64,000 nt of DNA. It comes from an uncultured Pelagibacteraceae bacterium (GTDB lineage Bacteria > Pseudomonadota > Alphaproteobacteria > Pelagibacterales > Pelagibacteraceae). Shown piece by piece: positions 19,975 to 29,501 of the stretch. A program made the position numbers and the translations under genes. Under the pieces are notes generated by a model. That model was given only the letters and a program-made list of their open reading frames with translations. It ran no database searches and was not told where the DNA came from. The first letter of the stretch is position 1. Each line of letters begins with the position of its first letter. Location: the NCBI GenBank assembly GCA_902595815.1, contig CACJRL010000002.1, forward strand, positions 62,001 through 126,000, written 5' to 3'.

Positions 19975-20015
19975 AACACTTGATTTTGTTGATCTTGGAG
20001 TATATTTAATCGCCC

Positions 20016-20543
20016 ATGGCAAGAGTTACCGTTGAAGACTGTATAGACAAAGTAGATAGCCCTTATGAATTAGTTTTAGTTGCTAAAGAAAGAGCTACTC
20101 AACTAAATTCAGGAATTGAACCTACATTAGATAGAGATAACGACAAACACACAGTTATTGCTTTGAGAGAAATAGCTGAAGAAACAATTAAAGTTCCAGA
20201 TTTAACCGAAGCTGCAATTTACAAACTAAGAAAACATGTTGAACAAATTGATGATACCACTGAAGAAGATGAAGATATTGGTGATGATTTTGAGAATTTG
20301 TATAAAGGTGAAATTTCAAAAAGTGGTGTACCAATTCTTCCTTCTAAAAGAGCTAGAAAAATCCCTGAAAAAATTCAAGTTTCAAAAGAAGATCTTGCTG
20401 AATTATCACCATCAGCTCAACCTGATGTTAATGTAGAAGCTCCAAGTGAGGCTGAAGAAAATGATGATGTGTCACTAGATCAAGTTTCAGAAGCAGAAGA
20501 ACAAGTTTCAGACAACGTAAACGAAGAAGAAAATAATTCTTAA
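20016..20543 (+). CDS. rpoZ: DNA-directed RNA polymerase omega subunit with acidic C-terminal extension
   Basis: [33 protein letters not shown]...[18 protein letters not shown]; about 100 aa Asp/Glu-rich tail. Confidence 0.93.
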   Translation: MARVTVEDCIDKVDSPYELVLVAKERATQLNSGIEPTLDRDNDKHTVIALREIAEETIKVPDLTEAAIYKLRKHVEQIDDTTEEDEDIGDDFENLYKGEISKSGVPILPSKRARKIPEKIQVSKEDLAELSPSAQPDVNVEAPSEAEENDDVSLDQVSEAEEQVSDNVNEEENNS

Positions 20544-21686
20544 TTAAGAAAACTCTTTTAGTATTTTTTCCCTGTGTTCATCAAGATCAGGAATGTCCCC
20601 TCTAGTACTTTTATCCTCGTATGAAGACATCTTTATTGGATTGCCAGCTAATCTAAAATCACCAACTACTTTATGATAGGCCTTAACAATCATGTTTCTC
20701 GCCTCTACTTGAGGATTTTCCACTGCTTCTTTAATATTAAATATTGGTCCACAAGGTATCTTTAATTTTTCCATTTCATTTACCCATTCAGAAGTATTTT
20801 TTGAAGAAAGTTTATCTTCAAAAATTGATTTTAGTTCATTCATATTTTCACATCTTAATGAATTAGTATTAAATCTTTTATCACTTACCATCTCAGGTAT
20901 TCCTAGAACTTCACAAAGTTTTTCGTATAATTTATCGTTACCTGCAGCAATGATTATATAACTATCTTTTGTTTTAAATGCTTCAAACGGAGCGATTGAA
21001 GGATGTCTAGATCCCATCGGTTTAGGAATTTCATTTTTAGATAAATATCTTGCAATTGCATTTTCTAAAATTGCAATTTGGCAGTCTAACATAGAAACAT
21101 CTATAAACATTCCCTTACCTGTTTTTTGTCTATCATACAAAGCTGCATTAATTCCGATTGCAGTAAAAAGGCCTGCTGTAATATCACCAATTGATGTTCC
21201 AACTCTTGTTGGTTCACTATTTGGATGACCTGTAACACTCATCAGTCCACCCATTCCCTGAACGACCATGTCATAAGCAGGTAATTCTTTTAAAGGTCCG
21301 GTTTGACCAAAACCAGATGCAGATGCATATATTAATTTTGGATATTTTTTGCTTACATCTTTCCAACCATATCCCCATTTTTCTAAAGTACCTGGTTTAA
21401 AATTTTCTACTAAAATATCTGCTTTTGCTAAAATTTTATCAAAGATTTTTTTATCATCTTCAATTTTTAAATTAAGAGCAATACTTTCTTTTCCTCTATT
21501 CAGTGACATAAAATATGCCGAATATTCTTTTACAAAAGGTCCAAATTTTCTTGAATCGTCACCAATTTCTGGTGCTTCTACTTTAATTACACGTGCACCG
21601 AGATCAGATAAAATCATTGTACAATATGGACCTACCAAAACCCTAGTAAGATCAACAACTAATAAATTTTTTAAAGGACCATCCAT
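20544..21686 (-). CDS. CaiB/BaiF class III CoA-transferase
   Basis: GPLKNLLVVDLTRVLVGPYCTMILSDLGARVIKVEAPEIGDDSR; FGQTGPLKELPAYDMVVQGMGGLMSVTG. Confidence 0.95.
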   Translation of the reverse strand: MDGPLKNLLVVDLTRVLVGPYCTMILSDLGARVIKVEAPEIGDDSRKFGPFVKEYSAYFMSLNRGKESIALNLKIEDDKKIFDKILAKADILVENFKPGTLEKWGYGWKDVSKKYPKLIYASASGFGQTGPLKELPAYDMVVQGMGGLMSVTGHPNSEPTRVGTSIGDITAGLFTAIGINAALYDRQKTGKGMFIDVSMLDCQIAILENAIARYLSKNEIPKPMGSRHPSIAPFEAFKTKDSYIIIAAGNDKLYEKLCEVLGIPEMVSDKRFNTNSLRCENMNELKSIFEDKLSSKNTSEWVNEMEKLKIPCGPIFNIKEAVENPQVEARNMIVKAYHKVVGDFRLAGNPIKMSSYEDKSTRGDIPDLDEHREKILKEFS

Positions 21687-21767
21687 ATTAAGTATGACAT
21701 TTCCTTATATTGACTCTTTCACTCAAGTTCAATTTAATATCTTCAATATAAATAAAAGGGGAAAACT

Positions 21768-22778
21768 ATGTTAAGAAAAGTAACATTATATTTGTCTTCA
21801 ATAATTATAGCTTTTTCAATAGTAGGATCTGCATATGCAGTTACATTAAAAGCAAGTCACCAATGGCCAGGAACACCAAGAGCTGATGGCTCTTTTGACC
21901 CACGTCATGAAATGGTACAAATTATTGCTGATGAAGTAAAAAAAGCAAACGTTGATTTAGAAATTAGAATTTATCCAGCTAAGTCACTTTATAAGCCAAA
22001 AGAACAGTGGAAACCTATGACTACAGGTCAATTAGATATTTCTGCTTTCCCATTAGCTTATGCATCAAAATTCCATCCAGAATTTGATGCTACATTGATG
22101 CCAGGAACTGTAAAAAATCATGAGCATGCATTGAGATTTAATAAAGGTCCAATGATGACTGAGATTAAAAAAATAATCAGTGATGCTGGTGTTGTAGTGC
22201 TATCAGATGCATGGTTAGGTGGTGGTTTCGCATCAAAAACTAAATGTATCAAGAATCCAAGTGATGCCAAAGGACAAGTGATGAGAGCTGCAGGAAAAGC
22301 TTTCAACCAAATGTTAGAAGCTGCTGGTGCAGGTATTCAAAGTATGCCATCATCTGAAATTTATACTGGATTACAAACTGGTGTATTAACAGGTGCAAAT
22401 ACTAGTTCAGGAAGTTTTGTAAGTTACAAAATTTACGAACAAGTAAAATGTGCAACTCCTCCAGGAAAATTTGGTTTATGGTTTATGTATGAACCAATTT
22501 TAATGTCTAAGAAAAGTTACAATGCATTAAATTCAAGCCAGCAAGTGGCTTTGATGAAAGCAGGAAAAGTTGCTGAGAAATATATGACAGCTCAAGTAGA
22601 AAACTTAGATAAAAAGTTTGAGGAAGCATACAAAGCTGCAGGTGTTAAATTAGTTTATATGGATGCTAAGGATCACGCTGCATGGGTTGATATTGCAATA
22701 AAATCATCTCACAAAGCTTTTGCTGAAAAAGTTCCAGGTGGCGATAAGCTAATGGAAATGGCTTTAGCAGTTAAATAA
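21768..22778 (+). CDS. dctP: TRAP transporter substrate-binding protein
   Basis: Signal peptide; DctP-like LKASHQWPGTPRADG...LEIRIYPAKSLYKPKEQWKPMTTGQLD. Confidence 0.93.
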   Translation: MLRKVTLYLSSIIIAFSIVGSAYAVTLKASHQWPGTPRADGSFDPRHEMVQIIADEVKKANVDLEIRIYPAKSLYKPKEQWKPMTTGQLDISAFPLAYASKFHPEFDATLMPGTVKNHEHALRFNKGPMMTEIKKIISDAGVVVLSDAWLGGGFASKTKCIKNPSDAKGQVMRAAGKAFNQMLEAAGAGIQSMPSSEIYTGLQTGVLTGANTSSGSFVSYKIYEQVKCATPPGKFGLWFMYEPILMSKKSYNALNSSQQVALMKAGKVAEKYMTAQVENLDKKFEEAYKAAGVKLVYMDAKDHAAWVDIAIKSSHKAFAEKVPGGDKLMEMALAVK

Positions 22779-22792
22779 AATAATATATAAAG

Positions 22793-22828
22793 AACCCCTA
22801 TTTATTCTGTATAAGTAGGGGTTTTTTT
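22793..22828 (+). terminator. Stem-loop plus T-tract between dctP and dctQ (attenuator-like)
   Basis: AACCCCTATTTAT-TCTGT-ATAAGTAGGGGTT (13-bp stem, one G:U) followed by TTTTTTT, abutting dctQ ATG 22829. Confidence 0.85.
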
Positions 22829-23323
22829 ATGAAAGAAAAATACTTAAAATTCTGTGATTATGTTGCAAGAGCTTGTGGAGCTTTTGCTGTATTAGCTTTA
22901 CTCTTATCAATTCTTGTAATTGTTGAATTAGTTTTTGAAAGATACTTTTTTCAAAGAGCGATAACTTGGCAAACTGAATTAGTTACAATGCTTCTTGTTG
23001 CTTCAACATTTATAGGAAGTGCATATGTTTTAAGTGAAAAAGCTCATGTCAGCATGGAGTGGATTTACGATTTTTTATCAAAAAAAAATATTTTAAGACT
23101 TAAAATTTTTACTTCCTTAGTCAGTTTATTATTCTTTTTAATTTTATTTTATTTTGGTTTTTTAATGGTTGAGGAAGCGTTTACTAAAAATTACTCAACA
23201 GGAACAGTTTGGGACCCTCCTTTGTGGGTACCATATTCTTCAATGATGATAGGTGCTGCATTAATGATTTTACAATATATAGCAGAGATTATTAAGCTTA
23301 CAGACGAAAAGGATTCTAACTAA
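22829..23323 (+). CDS. dctQ: TRAP transporter small membrane subunit
   Basis: 4-TM DctQ-like protein; FERYFFQRAITWQTELVTMLLVASTFIGSAYVL. Confidence 0.92.
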   Translation: MKEKYLKFCDYVARACGAFAVLALLLSILVIVELVFERYFFQRAITWQTELVTMLLVASTFIGSAYVLSEKAHVSMEWIYDFLSKKNILRLKIFTSLVSLLFFLILFYFGFLMVEEAFTKNYSTGTVWDPPLWVPYSSMMIGAALMILQYIAEIIKLTDEKDSN

Positions 23324-24654
23324 TGGATCCATTAATAATTGCAATAATCGTTGCTGTTTTTACTTTGATAGTATTATTTTCCGGAATACCAATTGCTTTT
23401 GGTTTAAGCTTTGTATCAATAGCTCTTTTAGTTGCATTCGAAGGTTTTCAAATGTTAGATGTTTTTGCCGAAACTTTCTATGCAGGTTTAAATTCATTTG
23501 TTCTGCTTTCAATACCAATGTTTATTTTAATGGGAATGGCAGTAGCAAATTCTCCAGCAGGAAAAGATTTATATACAGGATTGGACAGATGGTTATGGAG
23601 GGTGCCTGGAGGTTTGGTTATTTCTAATATAGGAGCTTGTTCAATCTTTGCTGCACTAAGTGGATCAAGTCCAGCAACATGTGCTGCAATTGGCACTATG
23701 GGAATTCCTGAAATGAGAAAAAGAGGATACTCAGATCAAATTGCAACAGGCACTATAGCAGCAGGGGGAACTTTAGGAGTATTAATTCCTCCAAGCATTG
23801 TTTTAATTGTTTATGGAATTGCAACTGGAACATCAATTGGAAGATTATTTTTAAGCGGATTGATACCTGGATTTATGCTTGCAGGTATGTTCGCTATCTG
23901 GGCACTGATACACAGTTACTTTATTGATAAAGACTCGGCTAAAGCTCTAAAGAATAGAACACCTCCAACTTTTAAAGAAAAAATTGAGGTTTTACCAAGG
24001 ATACTTCCTTTCTTAGCAATCATTGCTGGCGTTTTATATGTTTTATATGGCGGTGTTGCTACTCCATCAGAGGCTTCAGGGGTTGGAGCCTTTTTAGTTT
24101 TTGTTTTGATTGCTGTTGTTTACAAAATTTATCAACCAAAAAAAATATGGAATATTGTTAAAGTTTCAATGAAAGAAAGTGTGATGATAATGTTTATCAT
24201 TGCAGCTTCTTATCTTTTTGCATTTACATTATCACAACTTTACGTAACTCAATCATTAGCTCAAAGCATGGTGGAGATGAGCTCTAATAAATGGGTAGTA
24301 TTTATTTTAATAAATATATTTCTGTTGATTGCAGGTTTCTTTTTACCTCCAGTTGCCGTGATTGTTATGACCTCAGCAATATTATTGCCAGTTATAACTC
24401 AACTGGGATTTGATCCGTACTGGTTTGCAATTGTATTTACAATTAACATGGAAATTGGTCTCATTACCCCACCCGTTGGATTAAACCTTTATATAATCAA
24501 AGGTATTACACCTGATGTAAGTTTGTCAGAAATTTTAAAGGGATCTATACCATTTATGATAATTATGGCTTTAGCTATACTTATTTTATGTATTTTTCCT
24601 GAGATTGTGACTTGGTTACCTGACAAAATAATGGGTAAAAGTTTAGGTTTTTAA
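23323..24654 (+). CDS. dctM: TRAP transporter large permease
   Basis: GIPIAFGLSF, SSPATCAAIGTMGIPEMRKRGYSDQIATGTIAAGGTLGVLIPPSIVLIVYGI. Confidence 0.96.
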   Translation: MDPLIIAIIVAVFTLIVLFSGIPIAFGLSFVSIALLVAFEGFQMLDVFAETFYAGLNSFVLLSIPMFILMGMAVANSPAGKDLYTGLDRWLWRVPGGLVISNIGACSIFAALSGSSPATCAAIGTMGIPEMRKRGYSDQIATGTIAAGGTLGVLIPPSIVLIVYGIATGTSIGRLFLSGLIPGFMLAGMFAIWALIHSYFIDKDSAKALKNRTPPTFKEKIEVLPRILPFLAIIAGVLYVLYGGVATPSEASGVGAFLVFVLIAVVYKIYQPKKIWNIVKVSMKESVMIMFIIAASYLFAFTLSQLYVTQSLAQSMVEMSSNKWVVFILINIFLLIAGFFLPPVAVIVMTSAILLPVITQLGFDPYWFAIVFTINMEIGLITPPVGLNLYIIKGITPDVSLSEILKGSIPFMIIMALAILILCIFPEIVTWLPDKIMGKSLGF

Positions 24655-24669
24655 TATATAAAAAACACC

Positions 24670-25977
24670 ATGTTAAATATAAAAAGAATATTCGAGACGA
24701 TTGCTGATGCTGGTCAAAAAATTTTAGAGAAAAAATCATTAAAAAAATTCTCTAAAAAAAGAGATTTGATTGAGCTATGTGATGACTTGTTATCATCTAA
24801 AGGAGCAGCATTTGGAATTACATTAGCAAGAGATATTCTTTTTAGATATCATAACTTATCTCATGAAGATAAATTAAAATTCTTACTACAAGTAAATGAA
24901 AAATATAAACCTGATACAGCAAATATTGACAATGCTATAAAAGACTATACCGAAAATAAAAATAGCAGATCAATTTTAAATTTATCAAGAATTACATCGG
25001 GAATTAGAAAAGAATTGTTTGTAAGATTAAACATGGCACCAAATGGAACGGCTGAGATTGTTTCTTTGAGAGAAGATTTACAATTGTTTTTAATAAAAAA
25101 TCCTGAATTAAAAGAATTAGATTATGATTTGATTGATATATTTAAAAATTGGTTCAACCCTGGATTTTTAAAATTAAGAAAAATAACTTGGGACACAAAA
25201 GCTGCAATATTAGAAAAATTATTAAAATATGAAAAAGTTCATTCAATGAAAGATATGAATGAATTGAAAATTAGATTAGGAGAAAACAGAAGATTTTTTG
25301 CTTATTTTCATCCAGCATTAGAAGATGAGCCAATAATTTTTGTTGAGATTGCATTAACTAAAGGACTAGCTAAATCGATACAAGAATTGACAAGACCTAA
25401 TGATGGAAAAAAAGAAGATTATGATACAGCTACTTTTTATTCAATTAGTAACTGTCAAGAGGGACTATCAAGAGTTACACTTGGGAACTTCTTAATAAAA
25501 AGAGTAGTATACGAGTTACAAGAAGAGTTACCAGAAGTTAAAAATTTTGGAACTTTGTCACCAATGCAAGGTTTTGCTAATTGGGTTAAATCATCTGAAA
25601 ATGAGAAAATTAGTGAGATAGTTCAAAAAGATAATTTTGTAAAAGTTGAGTTTTTAAAATCATTAGATCTTAAAATTGGAGATAGAAAATTTATTGATAA
25701 TAAAGATTTACTTACAAAACTTGCTTTAAATTATCTGGCTGTACAAAAAAATGATCTAGGTTTTCCTATAAACGATGTTTGCAGGTTTCACTTAAAAAAT
25801 GGAGCTGAAATTGATGATATCGTAATTAATGCCAATGTTTCTGATGTGGGTTTTAAAAGATCATTTGGAATAATGGTTAATTATAAATATGAACTGGGAA
25901 AAATTGAGCAAAATCATCAAGAGTATGTAAACGAAAAGAAAATTAATATATCAAGTAAACTCAAAAAATATGTCTAA
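24670..25977 (+). CDS. Malonyl-CoA decarboxylase
   Basis: ITWDTKAAILEKLLKYEKVH, RFFAYFHPALEDEPIIFVEIALT, FYSISNCQEGLSRVTLGNFLIKRVV and LSPMQGF are characteristic MCD motifs. Confidence 0.95.
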   Translation: MLNIKRIFETIADAGQKILEKKSLKKFSKKRDLIELCDDLLSSKGAAFGITLARDILFRYHNLSHEDKLKFLLQVNEKYKPDTANIDNAIKDYTENKNSRSILNLSRITSGIRKELFVRLNMAPNGTAEIVSLREDLQLFLIKNPELKELDYDLIDIFKNWFNPGFLKLRKITWDTKAAILEKLLKYEKVHSMKDMNELKIRLGENRRFFAYFHPALEDEPIIFVEIALTKGLAKSIQELTRPNDGKKEDYDTATFYSISNCQEGLSRVTLGNFLIKRVVYELQEELPEVKNFGTLSPMQGFANWVKSSENEKISEIVQKDNFVKVEFLKSLDLKIGDRKFIDNKDLLTKLALNYLAVQKNDLGFPINDVCRFHLKNGAEIDDIVINANVSDVGFKRSFGIMVNYKYELGKIEQNHQEYVNEKKINISSKLKKYV

Positions 25978-26971
25978 ATTAAATAGAACTGTTTCTGTAG
26001 CTCCTATGATGGACTGCACAGACAAACATGAAAGATTTTTCCTAAGACTAATTAGTAAAAACGTTCTTCTCTACACTGAAATGATTGTTTCAGAAGCTAT
26101 TGATAGAGGAGATAAAAAGAAACTATTAGAATTTGATATGAGGGAAAAACCTGTTGCTCTGCAACTTGGAGGTTCTTCTCCAAAATTATTAGGAAATGCT
26201 GCTAATTTAGGAGAAGAATTTGGGTATGATGAAATAAATTTGAATTTAGGCTGTCCAAGTAAAAAAGTTCAAAAAAATCGATTTGGCGCTTGTTTAATTC
26301 AAGAACCCAATCTTGTAGCTGATTGTTTAAGTTCCATGATTTCAAAAACGTCACTTCCTGTAACAGTTAAAACTAGAATTGGATATGACAATGTTGATCA
26401 ATATGAAAATTTATATAATTTTATAAATATTTTGAAAGAAACAGGTGTTAAAACTTTTATAATTCATGCCAGAAAAGCAATGCTAGGAAAATTTACACCT
26501 AAACAAAATTTAAATATTCCACCTTTGAAATATGAATACGTAAATAAATTAAAGAAAGATTTTCAAAATTTAGAAATAATAATAAATGGTGGTATAACTT
26601 CTGCTGATCAAATTAAAGAACATTTAAATAAAGTAGATGGTGTGATGATTGGAAGATCTATTTATCATTCTCCTTACATGTTAGCAGATATTGAAAATAA
26701 AATTTTTAACAACAGTGAAGTTTTGACAAGACAAGAAGTTGTTGAAAAACTAATTGAATATGTAAAAGAAGAGATAAAAAAGGGTACAAGATTAAATCAA
26801 ATTATGAGACATACTCTTGGTTTATTTCATGGTCAAACTGGTTCAAGTTTTTGGAAAAGATATTTAAGTGAAAATATGTGTGTAAGAGATGCCGATGTTA
26901 AGAAAATTGATCACATAATGGATAAAGTAAAATTTAATCCACAGAGTATATCGGCAGGTCAAATTGAATAA
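25970..26971 (+). CDS. dusA: tRNA-dihydrouridine synthase A
   Basis: VAPMMDCTDKHERFFLRLIS, NLNLGCPSKKVQKNRFGACL, SVKTRIG-like VTVKTRIGYD. Confidence 0.94.
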   Translation: MSKLNRTVSVAPMMDCTDKHERFFLRLISKNVLLYTEMIVSEAIDRGDKKKLLEFDMREKPVALQLGGSSPKLLGNAANLGEEFGYDEINLNLGCPSKKVQKNRFGACLIQEPNLVADCLSSMISKTSLPVTVKTRIGYDNVDQYENLYNFINILKETGVKTFIIHARKAMLGKFTPKQNLNIPPLKYEYVNKLKKDFQNLEIIINGGITSADQIKEHLNKVDGVMIGRSIYHSPYMLADIENKIFNNSEVLTRQEVVEKLIEYVKEEIKKGTRLNQIMRHTLGLFHGQTGSSFWKRYLSENMCVRDADVKKIDHIMDKVKFNPQSISAGQIE

Positions 26972-27797
26972 TACTCTTTTAGAGATTAATAATATTTATT
27001 TTATTTTTTTAATGATGGCAGCCGCTGTTCCAGTTGGTTTCTTTGCGGGATTTTTTGGAATTGGTGGGGGTTTGATATCTGTACCGTTTTTGTTTTTTGT
27101 GTTTGAAGCATTTAATGTAGATAAAGATTATTTAATGCATTTATCTGTAGGGACAGCTTTTTCAATAACAATTTTAACAGCTACAGCTTCAGTATTAACT
27201 CATAGAAAGTATAATGCTGTTGATTTTAATATTATAAAAAATTATGGAACATTTGTAATAATAGGCGTTTTTTCTGGAACATTGATGGCAGCATTGATGA
27301 ATACTAAAACTTTATTATTCTTTTTTTCTGTCGTTGTTTTCTTTTTTGGAGGTTATTTGTTGTTACAAAGTGAAAGGAAAAAAAAAATTAAAAAAAAATT
27401 TAATATTTTTCCTAGAATAATATTTGGATTTTTGTCAGGATTAATATCTGCTCCTATGGGCATAACAGGAGCTATGATGAATGTTCCTATATTAAGATAC
27501 TTTGGTTATCCTATTAACTTAGCAATAGGAAGCTCTGCAGCCATAGGATTTATAATAGCTTTATTTGGATCAATTGGTTTTTTTACATCTGGCTTAATGT
27601 TAAAAGCCGATATCCCACTCAGTATTGGATTTATTAATATACCTGCATTTATAATTTTTGTTCCAATAACCACATTCATGGCAAGGATTGGAGCAAAGAC
27701 AGTTCAAGATCTAGATAGAGTTAAAACACAAAGATTATTTGGTGTTTTTCTTTATGTTATTGGTACTTTATTTCTATATAGATTTTTAGTGACCTAG
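26964..27797 (+). CDS. TSUP (TauE/SafE) family membrane transporter
   Basis: GFFAGFFGIGGGLISVPFLFFVF and GFLSGLISAPMGITGAMMNVPIL. Confidence 0.9.
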   Translation: MNNTLLEINNIYFIFLMMAAAVPVGFFAGFFGIGGGLISVPFLFFVFEAFNVDKDYLMHLSVGTAFSITILTATASVLTHRKYNAVDFNIIKNYGTFVIIGVFSGTLMAALMNTKTLLFFFSVVVFFFGGYLLLQSERKKKIKKKFNIFPRIIFGFLSGLISAPMGITGAMMNVPILRYFGYPINLAIGSSAAIGFIIALFGSIGFFTSGLMLKADIPLSIGFINIPAFIIFVPITTFMARIGAKTVQDLDRVKTQRLFGVFLYVIGTLFLYRFLVT

Positions 27798-27832
27798 GAG
27801 ACGAGGTGGTTTCAGTCTCCCTCCGCCACCTC
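27797..27832. other. GC-rich interleaved inverted repeats (H-type pseudoknot topology)
   Basis: GGAGAC(27797-27802) pairs GTCTCC(27815-27820); GAGGTGG(27803-27809) pairs CCACCTC(27826-27832). 23/36 G+C in an AT-rich region. Confidence 0.6.
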
Positions 27833-27885
27833 AATTACATATTAATCGATTCTCTAATTTTTTCTTAACTCTTTATAGTTGAATT

Positions 27886-29340
27886 TTAAATTTTTTGATC
27901 ATAATCCCCAACTTTACCAGTTTGTTGAAGGAGATTATCAATAAAGTCAAAAATCTTCTTTTTTCTCTCTTCGGAGGTTGGACTTTCGGTAACTACAACT
28001 AAAGAGGGTTTATTAGAAGATGCTCTTATTAATCCCCAAGACCCATCATCAAAAGAAAATCTTACTCCATTAACAGTTAGTATTTCTCTAATTTCTTGAT
28101 CATCTACTTTAGTTTTATTTTCTTTAATGTTTGTTATTTCTTTAACTAAATTCTCAACTACGTCGTATTTTTCACTATCTTTACAATAAGGAGCCATAGT
28201 CGGACTTTGATAAGTTGTTGGTAATTCAGCAAGTATTTCACTCATTTTTTTGTTATTTTTATCGAGTAGCTTACAGACCTGTATTGCGGAATTAATTCCA
28301 TCATCATAGCCATATCCCAAAGGTTTATTAAAAAAGAAATGACCACTTTTTTCAAATCCTGCTAAAGCGTTATCGGTATTTACCTTTCTTTTGATATGGG
28401 AATGACCAGTTTTCCAATAAATTGTTTCACATTTATTTTCTTTTAATATTTTGTCATTGGAATAAAGTCCTGTCGATTTTACATCAACAATAAATTTACT
28501 GTTTTTATGATCTTTCGAAAGATTTCTAGCAATTAATAACCCTATTTTATCTGAAAAGATTTCATTACCTTTATCATCTATAACCCCAACTCTATCCCCA
28601 TCTCCATCAAAACCAAATCCAATATCAGCATTATTTTCTTTAACGGCTTTTGAAATTGCATGTAACATTTCTAAGTCTTCAGGATTTGGGTTGTATTTTG
28701 GAAAAGTCCAATCAAGTTCACAATCAAGTTCAATTACCTCGCACCCAATACTTCTTAAAATTTCTGGTGCAAATATTCCTGCTGTTCCATTGCCACAAGC
28801 AACTACTGCTTTAATTTTTTTATTTAATGGGTTTTTTGTTATCAAATCATTCTTATAAACATTGTGAAAATCATCAATTTTTTTTACATCACCTTCACCA
28901 TTAATAAAATTTTGATTTAGAGTAATATCTTTTAGTTCTTTCATTTCCTCAGGCGCATGAGTAAGTCCTTTTTTGATACCCATTTTTACACCCGTCCAAC
29001 CATTTTCATTATGACTAGCTGTAACCATAGCTATCGCATCTGAATTTAAATTAAATTGAGCGAAGTAAACCATCGGGGATAAAGATAATCCTATATCCTC
29101 GATTTTGCATCCAGTTGAAACTAAACCCTCTTTTAATTTTTCTTTGATATGTTCACTGTAAGACCTGTAATCTTGGCCAACAATAATTCTTGGATTGTTT
29201 TTCTTTGTATGATTAATTATTTGAGTTCCAAGACCTTTACCAAGTTGAACGATTCCATCGTCATCTATGTCTTTTTCGTATACCCATCGTGCGTCATATT
29301 CCCGAAAGCCGTAGGTATCAATTTTTCCCGAATTTTTCAT
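27886..29340 (-). CDS. Phosphomannomutase/phosphoglucomutase
   Basis: TASHNENGWTGVKMG, GFGFDGDGDRVGVIDDKG motifs. Confidence 0.94.
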   Translation of the reverse strand: MKNSGKIDTYGFREYDARWVYEKDIDDDGIVQLGKGLGTQIINHTKKNNPRIIVGQDYRSYSEHIKEKLKEGLVSTGCKIEDIGLSLSPMVYFAQFNLNSDAIAMVTASHNENGWTGVKMGIKKGLTHAPEEMKELKDITLNQNFINGEGDVKKIDDFHNVYKNDLITKNPLNKKIKAVVACGNGTAGIFAPEILRSIGCEVIELDCELDWTFPKYNPNPEDLEMLHAISKAVKENNADIGFGFDGDGDRVGVIDDKGNEIFSDKIGLLIARNLSKDHKNSKFIVDVKSTGLYSNDKILKENKCETIYWKTGHSHIKRKVNTDNALAGFEKSGHFFFNKPLGYGYDDGINSAIQVCKLLDKNNKKMSEILAELPTTYQSPTMAPYCKDSEKYDVVENLVKEITNIKENKTKVDDQEIREILTVNGVRFSFDDGSWGLIRASSNKPSLVVVTESPTSEERKKKIFDFIDNLLQQTGKVGDYDQKI

Positions 29341-29414
29341 GTGGATATATGTACATTTTTTTAAAATTTTTATTGATAAATATTTAATAAGTTCTATAAA
29401 TGTTCTATTGATTT

Positions 29415-29460
29415 ACAATTTATATAGTATATCAGGTAAATCTACACACTATATCTAGTT
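29415..29460 (+). promoter_or_regulatory. Two putative NrdR boxes upstream of nrdA
   Basis: acaatttatatagta (29415-29429) and acactatatctagtt (29446-29460), 31 bp apart, resembling the NrdR box acaCwAtATaTwGtg. Confidence 0.6.
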
Positions 29461-29501
29461 ATTTACTAGATTTTTTAGTATAAAGATAAAAAGGGAGTTT
29501 A

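Noticed and set aside
20236-20436. Plus-strand out-of-frame ORFs inside rpoZ, nrdA, purB/purL antisense and the protease (e.g. 29704, 29945, 49423, 52696, 52974, 60168)
   Set aside because: Shadow frames of real genes; no independent evidence.
21349-21774. Plus-strand ORF of 141 aa antisense to the CoA-transferase and running into the dctP leader
   Set aside because: Overlaps the conserved CoA-transferase almost completely; composition looks like the antisense frame.
27797-27832. Interpretation of ...GGTTTCAGTCTCCCTCCGCCA as a tRNA-Ser or tmRNA 3' end/att remnant
   Set aside because: Although it ends CTCCGCCA, no proper 5-bp T-stem with TTCRANY loop or 7-bp acceptor can be built; kept only as an interleaved inverted repeat.
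27797-27885. Rho-independent terminator for the tauE/pgm convergent pair
   Set aside because: The stems are not followed by a T-tract on either strand; the later TTTTTT at about 27859 is too far away.
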